DNA from: Camarhynchus parvulus
Lineage: Eukaryota > Chordata > Aves > Passeriformes > Thraupidae
Assembly (NCBI RefSeq): GCF_901933205.1
Contig: NC_044573.1
Span: 112,403,702 to 112,467,701, forward strand
Direction: 5' to 3'
DNA: 64,000 nucleotides
The translations under genes were made by a program, and so were the position numbers. A model generated the notes under the pieces. It searched no databases, was not told the DNA's origin, and saw only the letters and a program-made list of their open reading frames with translations. Within the stretch, counting starts at the first letter, position 1, and every line of letters starts with the position of its first letter. Positions 10,801 to 22,800 of this stretch are shown here, in pieces.

Positions 10801-13800
10801 TGGGATGTCTGGCTCAGGTTTGGGGATGCCTGGCTCATGTTTGGGGTGTCTGGCCCTGGTTTGGGATGTCTGGCTCAGGTGTGGGATGTCTGGCTCAGGT
10901 TTGGAGTGTCTGGCTCAGGTGTGGGATGTCTGGCTCAGGTTTGGGGTGTCTGGCCCTGGTTTGGGGTGTCTGGCTCAGGTTTGGGATGTCTGGCTCAGGT
11001 GTGGGATGTCTGGCTCAGGTTTGGGATGTCTGGCTCAGGTGTGGGATGTCTGGCTCAGGTGTGGGATGTCTGGCTCAGGTTTGGGTGTCTGGCTCAGGTG
11101 TGGGATGTCTGGCTCAGGTTTGGAGTGTCTGGCCCTGGTTTGGAGTGTCTGGCTCAGGTTTGGGATGTCTGGCTCAGGTGTGGGGTGTCTGGCTCAGGTT
11201 TGGGGTGTCTGGCTCAGGTTTGGGATGTCTGGCTCAGGTTTGGAGTGTCTGGCTGGTTTGGAGTGTCTGGTCAGGTGTGGGTGTTGGCTGGTGTGGGGTG
11301 TCTGGCTCAGGTGTGGGGTGTCTGGCTCAGGTTTGGGGATGTCTGGCCCTGGTTTGGAGTGTCTGGCTCAGGTGTGGGATGCCTGGCTCAGGTTTGGGAT
11401 GCCTGGCTCTGTTGGGATGCCTGGCCCATGTTTGGGGTGTCTGGTCCCGGTTTGGGGTGTCTGGCTCAGGTTTGGAGTGTCTGGCTCAGGTTTGGAGTGT
11501 CTGGCTCAGGTTTGGGGATGCCTGGCTCAGGTTTGGGGTGTCTGGCCCGGTTTGGGATGTCTGGCTCAGGTTTGGGGTGTCTGGCCCCAGTTTGGGGATG
11601 TCTGGCTCAGGTTTGAGGATGTCTGGCCCCAGTTTGGGATGCCTGGCTCAGGTTTGGGGATGCCTGGCTCATGTTTGGGGTGCCTGGCCCTGGTTTGGAG
11701 TGTCTGGCTCAGGTTTGGTCCATGTCTGGCTCAGGTTTGGGGTGCCTGGCCCCGGTTTGGAGTGTCTGGCTCAGGTTTGGGGATGCCTGGCTCATGTTTG
11801 GGGTGTCTGGCCCGGTTTGGAGTGTCTGCAGGTTTGGGGATGCCTGGCTCTTTGGGGTGCCTGGTCGGTTTGGGGTCTGGCTCAGGTTGGTCCGTATTGG
11901 CCAGTGGGGGCTGCGTGGGGCTGGTGGGGGTCTGGTCAGGTTTGGTCCATATTTGGCTCAGGTTTGGTCCATGTCTGGCCCATGTTTGGGGTGCCTGGCC
12001 CCGGTTTGGGGTGCCTGGCCCGGTTTGGGGTGCCTGGCCCAGGGTGGCACTCACCTCGTCGATGTTCCTGAGCCACTTGCTGATGTTCTCGAAGCTCTTG
12101 GCGTTGGTGATGTCGTACACCAGCATGATGCCCATGGCCCCTCGGTAGTAGGAGGTGGTGATGGTGTGGAAGCGCTCCTGCCCCGCCGTGTCCCTGCACA
12201 CACAGCACACGCCCGTCACGACACGGACAGGCTGCTCGGTTCTATGTAAAACAGTCTTCTTTGTTCAGACTTTTAAACTTGTTTAAAGTTTAATTTTTAA
12301 TATTTTTATTTTTAAAATTTTAATTTTCTCAATTTTTATTTACATGGGTTTGATAAATTAAAAAAGTTATATACTTTTAATAATGTTTAAATTATTTACA
12401 TTCTTTTAATATAATTTAAAATATTTTTATTTACATACCTTCAATATAATTAAAAAATATTTACATAGTTCTAATACATTAAAAATTATTTTAATAATTT
12501 CAATATATTTTTAAATGTTTATTTACATAGTTGTAATATATTTTTAAAATTTTTATTTACCTTGTTTTACTATAATTTTAAAAATTTTTATTTACACAGT
12601 TCCAATAAATTTTTAAAAATTTTATTTACAGTTTTAATAATTAATAACAAAACTTACATAGCTTCAATATAATTTTTAAAATTTTTATTTCTATAGTTGT
12701 AATGTAATTCTTAAAATTTTTATTTACATAGTTTTAATATAATTTAAAACACTTTTATTTACATAGTTTTAAGATAATTATAAAAATTTTAATTTTTAAA
12801 ATTTTTATTTACATTCTTTCAATATAATTTTTAAAATATTTATTTACATGCTTTTAATAATTTTTTAAAATTTTTATTTACATTCTTTCAATATAATTTT
12901 TAAATATTTATTTACATGCTTTTAATAAATTTTTAAAATTTTTATTTACATACCTTTAATATAAGTTTTTATTTACATAGTTGTAATATGATTTTTAAAA
13001 ATAATTTACATAGTTGTAATATAATCTTTTACATTTTTATTTTCATAGTTTTAATATAATTTTTAAAATGTTCATTTACATAGTTTTATAAAAATTTTAT
13101 TTACATAGTTTAAGGTAATTTTTAAAAAATAATTTTTAAAATTTTATTAAGATAGTTCTAATATATTTTAAAAAATTTATTACATAGTTTTAATATAATT
13201 TTAAAAAATTATTTACACAGTTGTAATATAATTTAAAAATTTTTATTTACATAGCTTTAAGATAATTTTTAAATTTTTATTTACAGTTTTAATACATTTT
13301 CAGAATTTTTATTTACATGGTTTTAATAAATTTCAAAAAAAAATTATTTACATAGTTTTAACTTCTAAAATTTTTATTTACATAGTTGTAATATAATTTT
13401 AAAAATTTTTATTTACATAGTTTTGATAAATTTTGTAAAAATGTATTTACATAATTTAAATGTAATTTAAAAATATTTAAATAGTTTTAATAAAATTTTT
13501 AAAATTTTTATTTACCTAGTTTTAATATAATTTTTAAAATTTTTATTTACAGTTTTAATAAATGTAAAAAAAATTTACATAGTTGTAATACATTTTTAAA
13601 TTTTTATTTACATAGTTTTATTTAATTTAAAAAATTATTTACATAGTTTTAATATAATTTTAATTTTTTATTACTTTATTTAAATTTTTATTTATTTTAT
13701 TTTTATTTTAATAGTTTATATTTATAGAAATATTAGAAGGTACTGTGTTTGAATTTAATTGGTTAGTAATTTATTGAAACTTATTCTATTTTATTTATTT

Positions 13801-16800
13801 TATTTTGTTTATTGGCTGACAACACTGTATATGTTTATTAATTTTTTTAAGGTAGTTTACATTTTTTGTTCTTTAGGAAGTGAGTGCTTTATATGGGTAG
13901 AATTTTCTTTTTTATAGGTGTGAGGGTTTTTTTATAAAAATAGATTGTTATGTAAATTGATTTTTATTTCTATGATTTTTTTAACAGGAACTTTTTAGGT
14001 TAGTTGTTAGTTTAGTTGAAATAGTAAGGCTTGATTTTATAAGGTGTTTTTTTAAATCATATTTTACTTATAAGTAACAGCACATATGTCAGACAGAGCA
14101 GGGTGGATCCACAGAGACAATAACCCAACATTTTCTGGGACTCAGAATCAACCCTGAGAGGAATTTTGTAGGAATTTTGTTCTCAGATCAGCCTGATAAA
14201 ACTTTTAAAACTTTTTTTTTTTTTTGTTTAACTTGATCCTGCGAATGTAAATTCTGCCATTTCTGATCAAAGGCTGAGGAACATCACTCAAGCTGTGCTG
14301 TTAAATGTTGGTTTCTATGAGCAATATTCTGAAAATTGATCACAAAACATCAGTGACAGCCTGGAATTCCCATCTCCTCCTGGGATCTCTGGGTGAGATG
14401 TGCTTAAAGAAACCTGGAAGGTGGGAATGAGCTAAATATTGAGAATAAACTGGGATGAGATGTGCTTAAACAAACCTGGAAGGTGGGAATGAGCTGGATA
14501 TTGAGAATAAACTGAGAGTTGATGTGCAAGATTTAACTGCACGTTCTGCAGTGTGTTTGAGAGGCCACAAACCCCAGAGATTGGAGGTTTACAGACAGTT
14601 TGCAGTGACATTGTCCATGTGACAAGGACATGGAGCTCCTGGAGGACCCAGAGCTGCTCCAGGGCTGGAGCCAGGCTGGGAGAGCTGGGGGTGCTCACCT
14701 GGAGAGGAGAAGGATCCAGGCAGAGCTCAGAGCCCCTGGCAGGGCCTGAAGGGGCTCCAGGAGAGCTGCAGAGGGACTGGGGACAAGGCCTGGAGGGACA
14801 GAGACAGGGAATGGCTCCCACTGCCAGAGGGCAGGGCTGGGTGGGATATTGGGAATGAGGAATTGTTCCCTGGCAGGGTGGGCAGGCCCTGGCACAGCGT
14901 GGCTGCCCCTGGATCCCTGGCAGTGCCCAAGGCCAGGTTGGACACTGGGGCTGGGAGCCCCTGGGACAGTGGAAGGTGTCCCTGCCATGGCAGGGGTGGC
15001 ACTGGATGAACTTTAAGGTCCCTGCCAGCCCAAACCAGTCTGTGATTCAGTGATTCCATGACAAGGTAGACCCCAAGGTGGCCCCAGATTTAAACTGGAC
15101 TAAAGCAAGGTTCCACACTCCATAACCCCTCCAGAAAGGCCCAGTGCTTCCCTGACCCCCAGCTCCAGGCTCATCACACTCAGGCACTGATGTCCATCTG
15201 CTCCTGGTGACACCAGGACAATGGCAAGGAGCACAGGAGGGGACAGGCAGGTCCCAAACCCCAGCACCTCTGCCAGGGATGCCCTGCCAGGCCTGAATCT
15301 CTGCTCGTGGCCTCAGGAGGTCCCTGACTCCCCCACCCAGCTCCACAAACCACCCAGGGATCCCACACTGTGCCTGAAATGTCTGCTGTGCTGCTGGAAC
15401 CTTCCCCAGCCTGCCCTGACCGGCCAAAGGGCTCAGGTACAGCCCCAGCTCCCACTGGCCCTGGACTCTTCCCAATGTCCCAGAAACACCCAGGACACCC
15501 AGCTGGAGCCTCAGCAGCCCCACACTGCGACATTTCCAGGTTTACTCACCCCACTCCTGGCCCCATGAGGAGCTCTGACATCCCACACTGAACTCCAGGA
15601 CTTGGCATTTGGCTGCACTGAATTTCACAGGACTTTTTTCCAGTGACATTTCTCCAGCTGGCTGAGAGCGGCTGGAATTATTATTAGTTTGAATCCACTC
15701 CTTGACTGGATTTAAACTTTACAGCTTCACCTTTTCTGGCTTATCTCCCATAAAAGACCCAGAGTCTCTCCCCTTGTCCCAGCTGTTAACTCTTCCCTGG
15801 CAGGGTGGGCAGCCCTGGCACAGGGTGGCTGCCCCTGCATCCCTGGTAGTGCCCAAGGCCAGGCTGGACACTGGAGATTGGAGCACCCTGGGACAGCAGA
15901 AGGTGTCCCTGCCATGGCAGGGGTGGGAATGGGATGAGATTTATGGTCCCTTCCCACCCAAACCATTCTGAGATTCCATGCAGTAATTTGGAGGAGTTTA
16001 ATGATTTAATTGATGGCTTTCCTAGCACATCCCAGAGAGAGAGGGATCCTTCAGGACAATCTCCTGCGAAGTATCTCCACTCACACCCTCATCATTTTCT
16101 CTCTCCCCACGTTCTGTACCCACTTGCCAGCACCTTTCCCTCCCACTGGCTCTTACCAAGCAGGAAGTGCTGGAGAAATCTGACCAACCCCACCAGACTT
16201 TTGGGATCTGTGATTCCTCCCTCCTGCCACGGCCAGCAGCTGTCACAGGAACAATTCTGAGTGGGTTTTACACCAACTTGGAGTTGGCAGCACGGAGCTG
16301 CTACTCACTGCTTGTCACATCCTACAGCTGACTCCCTGGTTAACTCCTCCACTGCTTCTTCTGGCAAGTGGAGCTCAGCTAATGGGAGAGAAGAAAGCTG
16401 GGGAGGGAAGAAGCGAAGAACCTGGAGTGTTTCCCTTTTTATTTTTTTTTTAATAAATGCTATAGCTGCCCTTTCCCCTGGTTAATGGATTCTCCATTCA
16501 TTATTCAGAGATAACTCCTAATGGCTGGAGATTAGAGCTGGCTGAGGCAAACAGGAAATGAGTTATGGTTCTCTGGGTGCCCACGAGGGCTGGATCCACC
16601 CTGGGCAAACTGCAGCAGACACTGCAGGGGATGTTTGCTGCCCTGGCTCCCCAGCCCTTTGTTCAAACCCCTGGGTGCAGGCACAGACTGGCTCGCTCTC
16701 CCAGCTCCCATGCATGTGGGCAAGGATTATTGGAACTGCCAAGGAGGATGAAACAGAGCTGGAAAGGGAGGGAGCTTGGGTGTTCAGCTTTGTGAGGACA

Positions 16801-19800
16801 AAGGAGGCTGTCCTGTGGGACTGGGGAGAGGAGATGCTCAAGGGAAGTGAAAAATCTATTTGAATTATTCTCATGCCAACATTAAAATATGCATAAGCTG
16901 TATCATATTAGAGGTTTAACCTGGAGAGAAAGGAATTTCTGGGACAGCTTTCCAGCTGACCTGGCAGAGACTAAAGAAACCTTAAAATGCATTATGATTT
17001 ATTGATGAAAGGTTTACATGGCTGCAGCAAGAAGAGATTAGATCTGATGATTTGTGAGCATCCTGCCAATCCACGTGGCTCAAAATGAAGCTTTTTAACA
17101 TATTAAAGCAAGTAATTCCTAGCAAAATAATCCAAAGAATTTTATTACTGTCCCACTGTTGTTACATTTGCAGAACTGTGCAGCTCAGTGTTGCACTGGA
17201 GGGACTGGGGAACACCAGGCTGAGGATTTCTCTTCCCAAAGGGAAAAGTGTCCCTGGCTCAGCACTCCTGGCTGGATGAAGCTGGGCATGGAGGCACATC
17301 CAGCTGGGAAGGGGCACCAGGGGGCTCAGGGCTGGCTCAGTCCTGCCCAGCACCTTCATGGATGGGCTGGGAGGGCATTCAGGGCATCCTCAGCCAGCCC
17401 CTGGATGAGAGGATGTGCTGGGCAGGAAGCTCTGCAGAGGGATCTGGGCAGGCTGGATCCATGGAAAGGAGGCTCAGGCCTTGGCAGGGGCTGCCCAGGG
17501 AGGTTTGCAGTGCCCATCCCTGCAGGTGTCACCTGGATGTGGCACTGAGTGCCCTGGGCTGGGGACAAGGTGGGCACTGGGCACAGTTGGACTCCATGGC
17601 CATGGAGGGATTTCCCCACCTCAGTGATCCTGGGGTTCTGTGCTCTCTCAGGTATTTCATGACTGGCAAATTTCAGCTTTTCTGAATAATACTCAGCCAG
17701 GAAACAATTCCCAGGATTCACAGAATCACCAGGTTGGAAGAGACCTCCAAGATCATCGAGTCCAATTCATCCCCAACACCTCAACTCAACCCTGGCACCC
17801 AGTGCCACATCCAGGCTTTGTTCAACACACCCAGGGATGGGGACTCCACCACCTCCCCGAGCAGAACATTCCAGAACTTTATCACCCTTTCTGTAAAGAA
17901 CTTTTTCCTGATATCCAACCTAAATTTCCCTTGGTGCAGCTCAAGGCTGTGTGCTCTGGTTGTGTCAGTGCTGCCTGGAGAAAGAGCCCAGCCCCAGCTG
18001 AGCACAGCCACCTTTCAGGGGGTGTAGGGGGTGATGAGGGCACCCCTGAGTCTCCTTTTCTCCAGGCTGAGCACCCCCAGCTTCCATAATGAGAAATCCA
18101 AAACAAGAGAGTTCTCCAATTGTTTTATGGGACTGCCATGCCAGAGGAACATGTTCCAGCAAACAGAATTAGCCCCTAGACATTCTAGGGGAAATTGCAG
18201 AAATTAATGAGGCTGATGGCACTGGGGGAGCAGAGGTGTGTGCAGCTCTGGTCACCACCACACTCCCTAAACAGCAGAACCTGCACATCCCAGGGAATTC
18301 CCACACCTGGGAGGACTCAGGATTGTTTACTTCTGACATGAGCTCATTGCTGAATTAACCAAGATCCTGAGGACACTCCTCTGGCCACATAAATGTGCTG
18401 TCAGCAGAGATGCACTGAGAGAAAAATGTAATTTTAGAGTTCTCCACACAGCTAGGAGCTGCACACTGAAGACATAAAGCTGCTCCTAAAATTTGGAATC
18501 AGTCAGGAAGACTGTAGGAAAACAGGCTGACACACAAATGTCATTAAAGACAGCAGAGTTGGAGGAGCAGCTAAGTAGGAAAAAAAAAGAAAAAATTCGA
18601 TTTTTAGCTGCCAGTTACATTCCTTTGAGCCTGTGCTTTGCCTGGATGACAAACCCAGCTCTGCTTTTTGTGCCTCCTGACAAGCACCTGGGCAGCCCAG
18701 AGCTTTTCCAGCTTCCATTTCCCAGTGGTTATTTAAGGAATTCTGGAGCCAGGGATCCCTCTGTGGATTTGAGAGTCCAAACCTGACCAGGCTCTTGTGA
18801 AATCCCTTGTGAACCTGTCCGTGGGCATCTGCAGCTACCCCTACATCCCATGAGGAGTTTCCCAGCACAACTTCATTCCCTGGTGTTTTCCACGTGCCAC
18901 TTTCCAGTCTCAGGCCAGAACTGATGTTTTGGTGGTGGAAAAAGGCAGCAAGTTCTATCACACCTTCCCTACCTGTTCAGGATATCCAGGATTTTCAAGA
19001 TGTGCTCTGACATCATGAAGAACCCTCACTTTTCCATTTGTTCTCCCTAAAAAAGTCCCTTTCTCCCCAGGCAGTGCTGATCAAACCTGTGCTCTGTGGG
19101 ACTGCCACACTCACTTCCTGCCCAGGAAAATCCCATTTCATTTCTCAATGGCTCCATTATGTTAATGAGTTCTGGGAACTCCAAAGCCTTTTGGTTTCCA
19201 TTTCAAAGCAACTCTGAGCTCCTGAATGTGTGATATCACACTCAAGTTTTAGCTCTACTACCCTGTCCCTTTGAAGTCCTTCAGCAAAGCCACCACCATC
19301 TTCTCCTGGATCTCTCACTCTGGTCCTTCATTCCTTCTCTGCACCATGACAGTGTGAATATTCTTCCAGCCCTTCAGCACTGCAAACCCCTCCAGCTCCC
19401 AGCCTTTCTAAGTGTTTCCAGTCCCAAATGTGTATTTGGGAGAATTCCTTTCTCCCATCACTAGTGACTGTCCCAGCAGCAATTCTCCCAAAGAGGAGCT
19501 GGAAAATGACCCAGCCAAGGAGATCCTCAGCTCCTGGATTGCTTCCACCCAGAATCTGACACGCAGTGGTTCCCCTGGTGAAGAACCTGGATATCCTGGT
19601 GGATCTGCTCTGGATAAGCTCATTTCTTTGGAAGGCCAGTCCAGGGCTGTGTCTCACCCTGCTCCTCACAGGCAATTTCCACCTGGAGCAGCAGGAGAAC
19701 TCTAATCCAGCCTGCTCCTTACAGAGCTGCACCCCAGCTTCAACAGCTCCTGAGGATTGAGTTACTTCCCACCCCAGGCAGGTTTTAATTCAGCCTGACC

Positions 19801-22800
19801 TTTGTGTTCCTGCTTTAGTCCTAAATATAATTTCAGAGGTCAGGGCATGGCTGTGAGGCTGTCAGAGGGCCCTTTTCCACAGCCAGGAAGAGGCAAGGAG
19901 CTGTCCTGCTGTGTGGTGCCACACCTGAAGGACAGGGCCATCCAGAGGCACTCCAGAAGTGGCCCATGGGAATCTCCTGAGGTTTAATAAAACCACCTGC
20001 AGATCCAGAGCAGCCTTTACTCAGGAAATGTTCCCCTAAATCCATCCCCTGCTCACTCAGCTGCTGCCTTGCATTGTTCTGGGAATGCTGCACAGCTCCT
20101 GCAAGTGTGGGGCGAGTTCAAAGGCAGGGAGCAGTGGGGAAATAGAGAGGCACTGCACAAAACACCTCCACAAGACCCTGAGCCACTGCTGGGCAAACTC
20201 CTGCCACAGGAAAAGTAGGAAACACAACACTGAGATTTTTTAATATATTTTTTTTTTCTGTAGGAGTTTCATTTTCTGCTTCCCAAGTTTCATTTCAAAT
20301 GTGCAATCTGAACCCAGCAGAAACAAGCAGCAGATTCAGGCCACAACTTCCCCAATTTTGTGACATTTAAAAGTTGCCACTGCGTAAATCTCAGCTCACC
20401 CAACTCCACTTCCCTAAGGCACTAAACCCCACAATCTGTAACAGCTTCATTACATCTTGCTCTTTATACCTAAATATCCTCATTTTTCAATATTTTCTGG
20501 TTTTACATTTCATGATTTTCTTATTCAGTTTAATCACAGAGTCATGGAATGGTTTGGGTTGGAAAGGACCTTAAAGCTCACCCTGTCCCATGCAGGGACA
20601 TTTCCACTGTCCCAGGGTGTCCCAGTGTCCAGCCTGGCCTTGGGCACTGCCAGGGATGCAGGGTGGGCACCCTGTGCCAGGGCTGCCCACCCTGCCAGGG
20701 AACAATTCCTCATTCCCAATCTCCCATCCAAACCTACTCTCAGTCAGTTCTAACACTTCCTCAGGGTGCTGAGGACAGGAGAGCTCCAGATGCCTGGTTA
20801 GGAAGGAAATCACTCATGATTATCCTGGAATGATTATTCTGGGATGACTGGAAACATCAGTGTCCCCCAAAACTGGAACTCACCCCCCTGCATGTACAGA
20901 CACCAAGGTTATGAAGCCATGGGGTTGTTGTGAGCAGGACAAAAGGGACAAATCCCAGCTCAGAGCCCTTGGAGAATGCAGAGTGAGCAGAGAGCCCAGC
21001 CAGCCCCATGGGCCAGGAAAAGCCACTGGCTCTGACCTGACCCGGTGCAAAGCCTCTGGTTCAAAGCACAGAAGCTCAAAGGAAGGAGCTGAGGCTTTGC
21101 CTCTTGTCAGACATCCCCACAGAGCAGCTGTGCTCCTGCCAGCTGAGAACCTCTCCACAGCTGAGCATGGAAAATTCCAGCCCTAGTGCAGCCCTGGATT
21201 GCATTTTCTTGCTGACACAAAGCAAGGCTACGAGTCAATTTATAGTCACAGACTGGAGGCAAGTCCTAATTTAAAAATTCCAGTTTGAAACCACTTCCCA
21301 CTAAATCACAGGCTGTGAGGATGCTCTCCCCTCTAAAACAGGAGGTTTGCCAGCAGCCTGTCCCAGGGAGCAGCCAGGCCCAGTGGTTACAGCCACTGCT
21401 AAAGCTGCAGACACACACATGGAGTGGAGCTAGCCCTGTGCAAACACAGAACACAGCTGCAAACCTGCAGCCCTGAAGGGAATCCAGCAAGAGCAAAGCC
21501 TGCCCAGGAACACCTGCTGCTGAAGGAAGCTCTGTGTTACTCACCAGATCTGTAGCTTGATCTTCTTCCCTTGCAATTCAACAGTTTTAATCTTGAAGTC
21601 TATCCCTAAAATAAACAAACACATAAATAAGTAATTAGTGTTTAGTTATTTAAAAAAAAACATCAATTCCACATCAACTCTGAGTGGCTGAGACAGAACA
21701 GCAGAAATTTTTTCTTCTTCCACTGAGCTGCCAGGTAAAGCAGGGATGTGCAGGGACACAGAAATGGGAAGGGAGCTGGGACAGAACACAGCCAGGGCCC
21801 CAGGGACCTGCTCTGGAACACCCTGAGCAGGAGGGAGCCACAGGGATCATCCACTGCTGGAATCCAAAATGCAGGGAACTCTCAGAACTCTGAGAGCCAA
21901 AGCTCAGAATGAAACACAGGATTTGATCTGAGACCTTGGGAAAGGCTTCCAAACCTAAGTGCTGAAAGCAAGAATGTGGATTTATAATTTAAAGCAGAGA
22001 CACACAGTGTCTCAGAAAGTTTAGAGTTTTAGAGTTTAGGATGTAAAATAATAAAGTAGTTACAAAGGTAAACAAGGAGTTTAGAATGCAGTACTGGAAG
22101 TTTGTGTGTTATAACATAATAAGCTAAGAAAACTCACAATGTAGCTTGAGTCCATAAGACAAAATATTTAAGGATGGTGTCAAAACCAGAAATATCCCTA
22201 TTAGCAGTGTTTTATTAGTCCATAGCTCCTTAAAAAGTCTTGTAACTAAGGGTCTTGAGACCTTCTGAGGCCTGCTGTAACAATGGAAGCCACATTCACC
22301 CTTCCTGTCTATGTAAAAAATAAGAACAATAAATAACAATCGAAAAATTCAGAAGTCATGTCTCTAACTTATTCAAAACTCCTTAAAAATCCCCATCCAG
22401 TCCAACTCCTGCCCAGGACACCCCAACAATCCCCCCTGTGCCTGAGAATCTTGTCCTGGAGCTCTGACACCCTCAGCCCACATCCCTGAGCTTCCACAGG
22501 GATGCAGAACAGTTCAAGCCACTCAAAGCTTGAACCAGCAAGAAAAGGAGAATTATCAGAGCTCAGTCTCCTTGTCCAGACCCATCCCTGCCTCAGCCTT
22601 GGGTATGGGACAGCCAAAGCCAGGCCTTGACAAAAATGTCACCAAGACTCTGAGAGCTCAGCCAAGACCGCTGAAAAAGTTTTTGACTTTTAATACCAAC
22701 TAATACAGAAAGTTCCCAAGTGCCACATCCACAGAGCTGTTAAACCCCTGCAGGGATGGGCACTGCAAACCTCCCTGGGCAGCCCCTGCCAAGGCCTGAG

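Noticed and set aside
9799..12148. Three plus-strand frames of 605-741 codons as protein genes
   Set aside because: All three frames are open because the 20-bp unit lacks stops; repeat translation, antisense to a RAB10 exon, no start context or splice support.
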